Source of the DNA: Blastocatellia bacterium
GTDB taxonomy: Bacteria > Acidobacteriota > Blastocatellia > HR10 > J050
Direction: 5' to 3'
Assembly (NCBI GenBank): GCA_025054955.1
Contig: JANWZE010000099.1
Span: forward strand, 1-49,483
DNA: 49,483 nucleotides
Positions 42,589-49,483 of the stretch are shown one piece after another. The notes under the pieces were generated by a model. The model was not told the DNA's origin. It did no database searches and worked only from the letters and a program-made list of their open reading frames with translations. How positions within the stretch are numbered: the stretch's first letter is position 1; each line of letters begins with the position of its first letter. Made by a program: the position numbers and the translations under genes.

Positions 42589-42604
42589 TGGCATACCATT
42601 TGCA
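42589..42604 (+). promoter_or_regulatory. Sigma-54 (-24/-12) promoter
   Basis: TGGCAT-ACCAT-TTGCA matches the consensus TGGCAC-N5-TTGC(A/T) at all but one position, with exact GG-GC spacing. It is 49 bases before the ATG of the receiver gene and should drive the receiver, the small gene and the RHS gene. Confidence 0.7.
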
Positions 42605-42652
42605 CTATGAGTGGCCGGAGCTGATGGCCCGAATGAGATGAGAGAGGCACCA

Positions 42653-43063
42653 ATGGAGAGAAAAAGGATACTTGTGGTGGACGACGATGATGCTATGAGG
42701 ACGGGTTTGGCATCATTGCTGGCATCAGATACTGTAGTGATTCGGACGGCATCATCGCGCGAGGAAGCCGAGGCGCTGTACAGCGCTGAGACCTTTGATT
42801 TGGTGATTACGGACCTGCGGCTGAAGGGCGGCCGCGATAGGGAAGGACTTGATCTCATTCGCGAAATCAAGCAACAGTCCCCAATGACGCGTGTCGTGCT
42901 GTTGACGGGCTATGGATCGGCGGAGATTGAACGGGAAGCCCGGCAGCGCGGCGCCGATGATTACTGGGAGAAGGCGATCCTGATACCTGAATTGCTGGCG
43001 CGGCTTCACGCTCTGGGAATTTCCCTCAAGCCTCAGGTTGACCAGGACTCATGCAAATCATGA
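42653..43063 (+). CDS. Single-domain response regulator upstream of the RHS gene
   Basis: 136 residues from the ATG at 42653, with AGAGAGG five bases upstream. It is one receiver domain: LVVDDDDAM, phospho-acceptor Asp54 in DLVITDLRLKGG, the threonine in LLTGYGS and DDYWEKAI with the conserved lysine. The inserted KGGRDREG after the phosphorylation site is unusual. It has no output domain. It is the first gene after the sigma-54 promoter and lies 16 bases before the next small gene, so it may link the phosphorelays to the RHS locus. Confidence 0.88.
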   Translation: MERKRILVVDDDDAMRTGLASLLASDTVVIRTASSREEAEALYSAETFDLVITDLRLKGGRDREGLDLIREIKQQSPMTRVVLLTGYGSAEIEREARQRGADDYWEKAILIPELLARLHALGISLKPQVDQDSCKS

Positions 43064-43079
43064 TGGAGGAGAAAACCCC

Positions 43080-43313
43080 ATGAAGCACTCAAAAGATTGG
43101 GACGTGCGCCGGGTCATCAACGGCGACGCGCTGACGCTGACACAGGAATGGCAAGGACAAACGGCCACTATTTCGATCCGCAGGTGGGCAACTTGCGCCA
43201 CATCCGAGGAGGAGGAGTCGGGAGCCAGGAGGCGGGAATTTAGCAGCCGGGGTACGAACGATGAAAATTCTTCATGGGAATCGTCCATGTGTATGGCCCG
43301 CCACGAAGCATGA
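43080..43313 (+). CDS. Small hypothetical protein between receiver and RHS genes
   Basis: 77 residues from the ATG at 43080, which has GGAGGAG eight bases upstream. The first ~40 residues (MKHSKDWDVRRVINGDALTL...) look like a folded beta-rich unit. The rest contains an EEEESGARRRE segment encoded by a purine-rich tract like that at 378-422, possibly a repeat insertion. No family is recognised. It lies 17 bases before the RHS gene and is probably in the same transcript. Confidence 0.6.
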   Translation: MKHSKDWDVRRVINGDALTLTQEWQGQTATISIRRWATCATSEEEESGARRREFSSRGTNDENSSWESSMCMARHEA

Positions 43314-43330
43314 AAACTTGGGAGGAGACT

Positions 43331-46300
43331 ATGATGAAGAAATTTCACACCAACACGATTTCGCAGAGGCTCACGCAGGCGAGCAGACTGGTTCCAGCAG
43401 CAGACACGATCCGCGCTTATCATTCCAGCATGGCTAGGAGTTTGCTTGTCGGGATGCTGCTCGGGCTGCTGCTGTGGCCAGCAAGTGGAGCGAGGCTGGC
43501 AACAGGCTTGACCACAGCATCCACATCAGCGGCGACGCTCACACAAACAGCCGTGCCTTGTCAAATTGAACCGAACCGTGGCCGGCAGGCAGCAACCGTT
43601 TCTGTCACACTCACCTTGGGGCCGGATGTAGCACTCAACCCACTGGCCCTAGCACTCCTATTGTTTCAACCCGAACTCGTGCTGAATGCGACCACAGTCA
43701 GCTTTCGGCCGGCAGGGATTCAGGCTCGATTATTCCAGGTTAGTCTGGACCCGACAGGAAAGGTCACCTACACGGGCGCGTTCGTTGTTGACTCGAATGC
43801 TGAAGTCGGACCACGGGATGTCACTCTACGGGCTGACTTATCGCCGTTGGGCGGACCGGTGTTGGAATATGGTTGCTCACGCGCCTTCACGGTGGAAGGT
43901 GGTGGATTCGTTTCCTTCTACAACGGTCCGCCGATTTTCACGCTGCCGATGGAGAATCCCAGTGAGCCGTCCTGCGGCTGCCGCGCGGAGCCGACCTACA
44001 GTCGCGGTATCGGTCAAGTCGAGGTCCCCGAACGATGTGGCCGCCGACGGCCGCCGATCATCAACATCCTGTATCAGGGCATCAGCAATGACGCCGGCGC
44101 TGCGACCGTCTTCCTCCACAGCGGCGAGTTCAATCACATGGTGACTGATCTGGAGATTCCCGGACGCGGGTTTAATTGGAAATTCGAGCGAAAATATCGC
44201 AGCGGTGTCATCTTCGAAGGACCGCTCGGCCACAACTGGGAGTTCAACTACAATCGGCGATTGTTTGTCCAACCCGACGGCGCAGTCGTGCGCATGGACG
44301 GTTACGGACGGGCCGACCGCTATGAGCTCGTTGAGAATCGCTATGTTTCGCCCAACGGGTTTTATACCACGTTGGTGAGAAACCGTGATGGCTCATTCAC
44401 CGAGCGCGACCGTTCTGGCACGACCGTCACCTACGCCGTGCCCTTCCCCAACGGCCTGGCGCCGATGACCAGCCTGAGCGACCGGGACGGCAACACAATG
44501 CGGTTTATCTACAATGACCTCGGCCAGTTGGTTCGCGTGCTGGACACGCTCGGTCGGCCTATTGAGTATCGCTACAACGCGGATACAGGGCGTTTGATCG
44601 AAGTGCAGGATTTCGCCGGTCGCTCCATCAAATTCAGTTACGACGGGGACGGCAATTTGGTGGCCGTCACGTCGCCTGCCGTCACCGGCACACCCAACGG
44701 CAATGACTTCCCGCAGGGCAAAACTGAACGGTACGGTTACATCGTCGGTTCTGGTGTGCACGAACAACTGCAACACAATCTGGTCAGCATCACGGCGCCA
44801 AACGAAGTCGCCGCAGGCGGACCGCCGCGTATCCGCATCGAATACGACACCAATCCCCGCTCGCCCACGTTCGAGCGCGTGCTGAGGCAAACCATCGGCG
44901 GCATCAATGAAACGGGCGTCCCGGCAGGCGGCACGATCAGCTATCAGTATCAATCGCTGGGAACGGCTCCAGCCAATGATTTCATCACGCCGGTAGCGCA
45001 AACCACTGTAACCGACCGCAATGGGAATCGGACCGAGTATCAGTTCAATCAACTGGGAAACATCGTGCGTATCCGCGAGTTCACCAATCGTCAGATTCGA
45101 CCGGACGATCCGGAGTTCTTCGAGACGCGCTATGAATATAACAAGGATGGAGAGGTGACGCGAATCATCTATCCTGAAGGCAACTCGACCGAGTACGTTT
45201 ACGATAGCAACAACCCAGATCGCTTGCAGCAAGGCAATATCCTACGCGAGATTCGCCGGCCCGACGCCCGACGCGGCGGCGATCAACAGACGATCATCAC
45301 GAGCTACACGTATGAGCCGATCTACAATCAAGTGCGCAGCGTTACTGAAGCGCGCGGTAATGACCCGCGCTATCTACCGCAAAACGGCGGCGCGACCTCT
45401 CCGGCTCGATATACTACGACCTACACGTTTGATTATCAGGAAGGCAATAACCTGGCGGCGCTGGCCACGCGAACCGGCCTCACTCAGAGCCAGGTTTCGG
45501 CGCTGCTTCAAGCGGCAGGCGTGCAGCTCAACCTTGGCGACCTCAACGGCGACGGTGTGACCAATCAAATCAACGGCAAGGTTATCCGGCAGCAATCGCC
45601 TACGGTGCAATTGCTGCCCGGCTCGAATCAAGCCACCGTTGAAGGGGCCACACAACAACCGATTCAAGAGCTCTACACCTATAATCGAGTCGGACAGATC
45701 ACCAGGAAAGTTGATCCCGAAGGCAACGTCGAGTTGTATGACTACTATCCGCAGAATGACCCGGATGGCGACGGTCGGGATTTGACGCCGGGCCTCAACG
45801 CCGACCCATTTGGTTATCTGAGGAGCATCACGACCGACGCAGTGAGTGCCGCCGTGCGCAATTCGCGCACCAACCCGCCGCCAGCGCAGATTCGGCTTCG
45901 CTTCTTCTATGATCGCGTCGGCAATGTCATCCGCGAGATTGACGGGCGCGGCGTAGCGACTGACTACAGCGTTAATCAACTCAATCAAGTCGTGCAGATC
46001 ATTCGCGCCGCCGACGTGAGCGCGGCGCTCGGCAACCCGGAAGAGCCGCGCTGGGGCGGCTGCGCGGATACGAATTTGGTTGAATGTCGCGCCGGCATGG
46101 TCGCATTCCGCTACCTGGTCAACATCTTCTACGATCACAACAACAATGTGATTCGCCGCGAGGTGGAGAATCGTGACTCGAACAACCGGGCGTTGGTCGG
46201 CGATTTCGTCGAAACCGCCATGCGCTACGACATCCTGGACAATCTCATCGAGGTGCGCGAAGAGATTAGCGCGCAGCCGAGGCTCGAGCAGGTGACGCGG

Positions 46301-49300
46301 TATCGCTACGACCGGAATGAGAATCTGGTGCTGGAGATCAGTCCGATGGCCGTCGCAAACCGACAGCCGAGTAACGTCGTTTCGCAAGTGTTTGATGAGC
46401 GCGATCTGCTGTTCACTGTAACGCGCGGGGGCTTGACCGATCAATTCGTGCGCCTGGACGCTCACGCCGACATCCCGGAGTTGAGCCAGATCACCGACAG
46501 CCGCGAGATTTCTACGACATCGCGGGTCTATGATGGCAATCGGAACTTGACTATGTTCATTGACGCCGCGGATAACACCGGCGACGGTCAACCGGAAGCG
46601 ACCATCACGCTCTATGACGGCTTCGACCGGCCCGTCTCGACTATTGATGCTGTCGGCAATCAGAGCTTCATCAACTATGATCCGGCAGGCAACGTGGTGC
46701 GCCTGTCGCACTTCGGCCCCGTAGGCGGCCCAACTCCGCGCAACAATGCAGCCGCCACGTTTACACAGCCGCTCACGCCCCAATCATTTCGTCAGCCGCT
46801 GCTCGGTCAGGTCGAATACAAGTACGATGAATTGAGCCGCCTCTTTGAGCAGAACGATATTCTGTTCGATTATCGGCAGAGCGGCGTTACCTACGTTCGC
46901 CCGCCCGTGCTAACAGACGGGCCACTAGGCGCAGCGAACGATGGCCGCGTGGTGACGCGGTTTGAGTATGACCGCAATAGCCGCATGACGTTTCTGGTCG
47001 AAGATGATCTGGACACATCGCGCACGTTCTATGACGGCGTCGGTCGCATCATTCGTCAGGTTGATCCTGAGCAGAATGAAGTGCTCACGACGTATGACGA
47101 CAACAGCAACATCGTGCGCGTGGTCGAAGTGGACGTCACGCAACCTGCGGACGTGCAGGCAGGCCGCGTGCCTAATCTGCGCCAAACCTTCACCACGATC
47201 AACGTTTATGACTCGCTCAACCGGCTGATTCGCACAACCGATAATGTCGGTCAGACGTTGCGCAATCATTACGACAGCCGAGACAATCTGATCTTCACCA
47301 GCGACGCACAACACTCGGCCAATCCGGCTGATCTGATTGCTGACCCGCTGGGCTTGGTTGCGGCAACAACGCGAATCAATCGGCCTGGCAACACGATGGA
47401 GATGTTCTACGATGGCCTTGACCGCAAGCTGGCCGACGTGCTCCATCTGCGCGTGGACGGGCAAGGCCGCAATCCCATTGACACAACCAATCCGGCCAAT
47501 CCTGATGGGTTGATCTGCATTGACTATGAGTGGGACTTGAACAATCGGCTGGTGGCGCGCGCCGATGATGGCAGCATGCCCGGCGATCAGAACACGAGCA
47601 TCGGCATCATCGAAGCGACCAATCCCAGAGGCAACGTCTGCCGCTACGTTTACGATGATCTGAATCGCATGACGCGAGAGATCATGGATGACGGCACGAT
47701 CAACGTCGCCGAGTATGACGCTGATGACAATCTGGTCCGCGTGATTGATGCAAACGGCAATGTCATCCGCAACACGTATGATGGCATCAACCGGCCGGTC
47801 CGAGCTGACGTCACGCGAGCCACGTCCTCCACGCCGCATCCAGCCGGCGGCTTCAAAGACCCGAACCTCACCTGGTCAGTCATCGGCACGACGCTCCAAC
47901 AGGTCGAATACGATGGGCTGTCGCGGCTGACACGCGCGTTCGACAATAACGACCCGAATGATCCGGGCGACGACGCGACGGTCACGGTAGCTTACGATTC
48001 GTTGGATCGAAAACTGGAAGAGGTGCAGAACGGCTTGGCTGTCTCCAGCCGCTTCGCCGGCGATGACAATCGCGTTGGCTTGGTCTACCCCAACAACCGA
48101 GCGATCACGCACACGTTTGATCGCCTCGACCGTCTCAATCAGGTCACCGAGGGCGGAACACGGCTCGCCGATTACGATTACATCGGCCCTGATCGCGTGT
48201 TGGAGCGCAGCTTCTCAAACGGCGTTCGGCTGACGTATCTTGACAACGCGCGGCAGCAGGATGTCGGATACGATGGCGTGCGGCGCATCGTGCAGCACCG
48301 ATTCCTCCGCGCGAATAACACGCTCGTGGCCGGATTCACCAACGATTTCGACCGCGCCAACAACCCCGTGTCTGAAGTCAAGCAGCATCTGGGCAACCTG
48401 CGCGAAGATTACGCTTATGATTCAGCCTATCGCTTAGGACGCTTTGCCCGGCAAGGTGAACAGCCGGACACCTGGCAGATTGACGGCGTCAACAACTGGG
48501 TCAATCGCCGTGGCGTGCCGAATCGGGCAAACAACCTAAACGAGTACGTATCGCTGGCTGGCGTGGCCCGGCTGCACGATGACGAGGGCAATCTGATTGA
48601 CGACGGCACGTTCCGCTACGAATACGATTTTGCTAATCGGCTGCGGCGCGTGGTGCGCAAAGCCGATAACGCCGTCATCGCCGTTTATCATTACGATGCA
48701 TTCGATCGTAGGACCGAGCGTATCGTGACCAACGCTGGCGCATTGAATGACCGCGTGCGTTATCTTTACGACGGCTGGCGGGAGATCGAAGAGCGACGAG
48801 CTAATGCGACCCAGCAGTACGTTTACGGCGACTGGATAGACGAGCCGCTGACGCTCGACCGCGATGACAACAATGACGGCCGAGTAGACCGGACGTTCTT
48901 CTATCATCAGGATGCGAAGACTTACGTTGTAGCTTTGACCGACACCAACGGCATGGTGGTGGATCAAGTGATGTACGATGCGTATGGTCGGCCCAGCGCG
49001 TTGAGCGCAGTCGGCAATCCGTATCTGTTCACCGCTCGCCGGTATGATCCTGAGACGGGTTTCTACTACTATCGCACCCGGTACTACGATCCGCTGGTCG
49101 GGCGCTTCATCACCCGCGATACAATCGGAATGTGGGGTGATGAAACTGAGTTTGGCAATGGGTATTCGTATGTTGGCAACGCTCCGGTTTCGTTGACTGA
49201 CCCCTTCGGCCTGGCCAAAACCCTTATAAGCAGTAACTCCAACTCAGACAATTGCATCTGCGCAGGCGGGGCAGGAGACACCCCAGGGCCACTCTTTGTC

Positions 49301-49483
49301 ACAACCGTCAAGAGCATTAAATCCAACTCAGACAATCGCATCGGTGTGGGCGGGGCAGGAGACACCCCAGGGCCGCTCTTTGTCACAACCGTCAGGAGCA
49401 CTAAATCCAACTCAGACAATCGCATCGGTGTGGGCGGGGCAGGAGACACCCCAGGGCCACTCTTTGTCACAACCGTCAAGAGC
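43331..49483 (+). CDS. Giant RHS/YD-repeat surface protein, 3' end outside the window
   Basis: An open frame of at least 2051 codons from ATG 43331 or 43334 (GGAGGAG just upstream) to the window edge. Frame was checked at the start, at several internal points and at the end. A long N-terminus with a hydrophobic signal segment (about residues 35-55) is followed by an Ig-like part and a cysteine-containing stretch. An RHS N-terminal region (FNHMVTDLEIPGRGFNWKFERKYRSG, near residue 266) leads into dozens of YD repeats. The conserved RHS core end lies near residues 1903-1961 (YDPETGFYYYRTRYYDPLVGRFI...DPFGL). Aspartate-rich loops (DRDDNNDGRVDR) may bind calcium. Beyond the core it has 28-residue repeats instead of a recognisable toxin. 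It is probably secreted or surface-bound. Confidence 0.93.
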   Translation, partial: MMKKFHTNTISQRLTQASRLVPAADTIRAYHSSMARSLLVGMLLGLLLWPASGARLATGLTTASTSAATLTQTAVPCQIEPNRGRQAATVSVTLTLGPDVALNPLALALLLFQPELVLNATTVSFRPAGIQARLFQVSLDPTGKVTYTGAFVVDSNAEVGPRDVTLRADLSPLGGPVLEYGCSRAFTVEGGGFVSFYNGPPIFTLPMENPSEPSCGCRAEPTYSRGIGQVEVPERCGRRRPPIINILYQGISNDAGAATVFLHSGEFNHMVTDLEIPGRGFNWKFERKYRSGVIFEGPLGHNWEFNYNRRLFVQPDGAVVRMDGYGRADRYELVENRYVSPNGFYTTLVRNRDGSFTERDRSGTTVTYAVPFPNGLAPMTSLSDRDGNTMRFIYNDLGQLVRVLDTLGRPIEYRYNADTGRLIEVQDFAGRSIKFSYDGDGNLVAVTSPAVTGTPNGNDFPQGKTERYGYIVGSGVHEQLQHNLVSITAPNEVAAGGPPRIRIEYDTNPRSPTFERVLRQTIGGINETGVPAGGTISYQYQSLGTAPANDFITPVAQTTVTDRNGNRTEYQFNQLGNIVRIREFTNRQIRPDDPEFFETRYEYNKDGEVTRIIYPEGNSTEYVYDSNNPDRLQQGNILREIRRPDARRGGDQQTIITSYTYEPIYNQVRSVTEARGNDPRYLPQNGGATSPARYTTTYTFDYQEGNNLAALATRTGLTQSQVSALLQAAGVQLNLGDLNGDGVTNQINGKVIRQQSPTVQLLPGSNQATVEGATQQPIQELYTYNRVGQITRKVDPEGNVELYDYYPQNDPDGDGRDLTPGLNADPFGYLRSITTDAVSAAVRNSRTNPPPAQIRLRFFYDRVGNVIREIDGRGVATDYSVNQLNQVVQIIRAADVSAALGNPEEPRWGGCADTNLVECRAGMVAFRYLVNIFYDHNNNVIRREVENRDSNNRALVGDFVETAMRYDILDNLIEVREEISAQPRLEQVTRYRYDRNENLVLEISPMAVANRQPSNVVSQVFDERDLLFTVTRGGLTDQFVRLDAHADIPELSQITDSREISTTSRVYDGNRNLTMFIDAADNTGDGQPEATITLYDGFDRPVSTIDAVGNQSFINYDPAGNVVRLSHFGPVGGPTPRNNAAATFTQPLTPQSFRQPLLGQVEYKYDELSRLFEQNDILFDYRQSGVTYVRPPVLTDGPLGAANDGRVVTRFEYDRNSRMTFLVEDDLDTSRTFYDGVGRIIRQVDPEQNEVLTTYDDNSNIVRVVEVDVTQPADVQAGRVPNLRQTFTTINVYDSLNRLIRTTDNVGQTLRNHYDSRDNLIFTSDAQHSANPADLIADPLGLVAATTRINRPGNTMEMFYDGLDRKLADVLHLRVDGQGRNPIDTTNPANPDGLICIDYEWDLNNRLVARADDGSMPGDQNTSIGIIEATNPRGNVCRYVYDDLNRMTREIMDDGTINVAEYDADDNLVRVIDANGNVIRNTYDGINRPVRADVTRATSSTPHPAGGFKDPNLTWSVIGTTLQQVEYDGLSRLTRAFDNNDPNDPGDDATVTVAYDSLDRKLEEVQNGLAVSSRFAGDDNRVGLVYPNNRAITHTFDRLDRLNQVTEGGTRLADYDYIGPDRVLERSFSNGVRLTYLDNARQQDVGYDGVRRIVQHRFLRANNTLVAGFTNDFDRANNPVSEVKQHLGNLREDYAYDSAYRLGRFARQGEQPDTWQIDGVNNWVNRRGVPNRANNLNEYVSLAGVARLHDDEGNLIDDGTFRYEYDFANRLRRVVRKADNAVIAVYHYDAFDRRTERIVTNAGALNDRVRYLYDGWREIEERRANATQQYVYGDWIDEPLTLDRDDNNDGRVDRTFFYHQDAKTYVVALTDTNGMVVDQVMYDAYGRPSALSAVGNPYLFTARRYDPETGFYYYRTRYYDPLVGRFITRDTIGMWGDETEFGNGYSYVGNAPVSLTDPFGLAKTLISSNSNSDNCICAGGAGDTPGPLFVTTVKSIKSNSDNRIGVGGAGDTPGPLFVTTVRSTKSNSDNRIGVGGAGDTPGPLFVTTVKS
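49235..49483 (+). repeat. 84-bp tandem repeats in the RHS C-terminus
   Basis: The word AACTCAGACA recurs at 49241, 49325 and 49409, giving an exact 84-base (28-codon) period. Units encode SNSDNRIGVGGAGDTPGPL followed by FVTTVKS or FVTTVRS. The second and third units are almost identical at DNA level; the first is more diverged. The array is cut by the window end, so the copy number is unknown. Confidence 0.85.

Larger units (their letters stand above)
41364..42652. other. Region with decayed gene, repeats and regulatory sites
   Basis: No intact gene is supported over about 1.3 kb. The stretch holds the broken sigma-54 activator at 41400-41880 with its inserted element, a pair of 37-base repeats (42018-42127), a featureless GC-rich part (about 42130-42420), three palindromes (42433-42496) and a sigma-54-type promoter (42589-42604). 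Confidence 0.6.

Noticed and set aside
44393-48967. Several long minus-strand frames within the RHS gene
   Set aside because: They are shadows of the continuous plus-strand RHS frame, whose YD-repeat motifs are unmistakable.
49084-49479. Minus-strand frame through the 84-base repeats
   Set aside because: Because the period is a multiple of three, any frame without a stop in one unit stays open. The plus strand continues the RHS core directly into the repeats.

Overview
The window looks like a chromosomal segment of a Gram-negative bacterium with an outer membrane: it has TonB/ExbB/ExbD, a TonB-dependent receptor, lipoproteins and Sec accessory genes. The tgt-yajC-secD-secF block, the large secreted Asp-box (sortilin-like) protein, the carboxypeptidase-regulatory-domain protein, the K+-type membrane pyrophosphatase and the many hybrid kinases would fit an Acidobacteriota (Blastocatellia-like) genome. 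That assignment is inference from gene content, not from a marker gene. No rRNA, tRNA, CRISPR array or complete insertion sequence was seen.

Left half (1-21.9 kb), nearly all on the minus strand. A gene-poor end with small repeats (1-1078) is followed, reading leftward from 9.4 kb, by tgt, yajC, secD, secF and then, from its own promoter, tonB, exbB, exbD, exbD and a TPR lipoprotein. Next come sucC, a secreted Asp-box protein, a zinc-ribbon/PDZ membrane protein, mazG-hppA, a 42-residue basic protein and a peptide-binding lipoprotein. Two short plus-strand genes interrupt this series: a secreted carboxypeptidase-regulatory-like protein and pncA.

At 21.9-22.3 kb there is a 453-base gene-free stretch with an AT-rich tract and three TTTTCCACA DnaA-box-like sites within 35 bases. 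Gene orientation switches there from almost all minus to almost all plus. This is a candidate replication origin or DnaA-binding locus.

Right half (22.3-49.5 kb), nearly all plus strand, is dominated by signalling. A soluble phosphorelay cluster (22.3-25.7 kb) is followed by a minus-strand arsenic island (marR-arsM-arsN2), an NTF2/lipocalin-like secreted protein and a 906-residue coiled-coil protein. Then come a TonB-dependent receptor, a YfiR-like periplasmic protein, a CHASE8-type hybrid kinase, a receiver protein with a zinc-binding tail and a PAS hybrid kinase. I count eleven receiver domains (three degenerate), three histidine kinases and two Hpt domains, but no intact DNA-binding output domain.

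The most striking region is 41.4-49.5 kb. A sigma-54 activator gene is broken here by a frameshift and by a 148-base MITE-like insertion; removing the insertion restores the WPGSVHELRNLMERA motif. Downstream lie three palindromes and a sequence matching the sigma-54 -24/-12 promoter consensus. They precede a receiver gene, a small unknown gene and a giant RHS/YD-repeat surface protein. After its core, the RHS protein runs into near-identical 84-base tandem repeats instead of a recognisable toxin, and it continues past the window edge.
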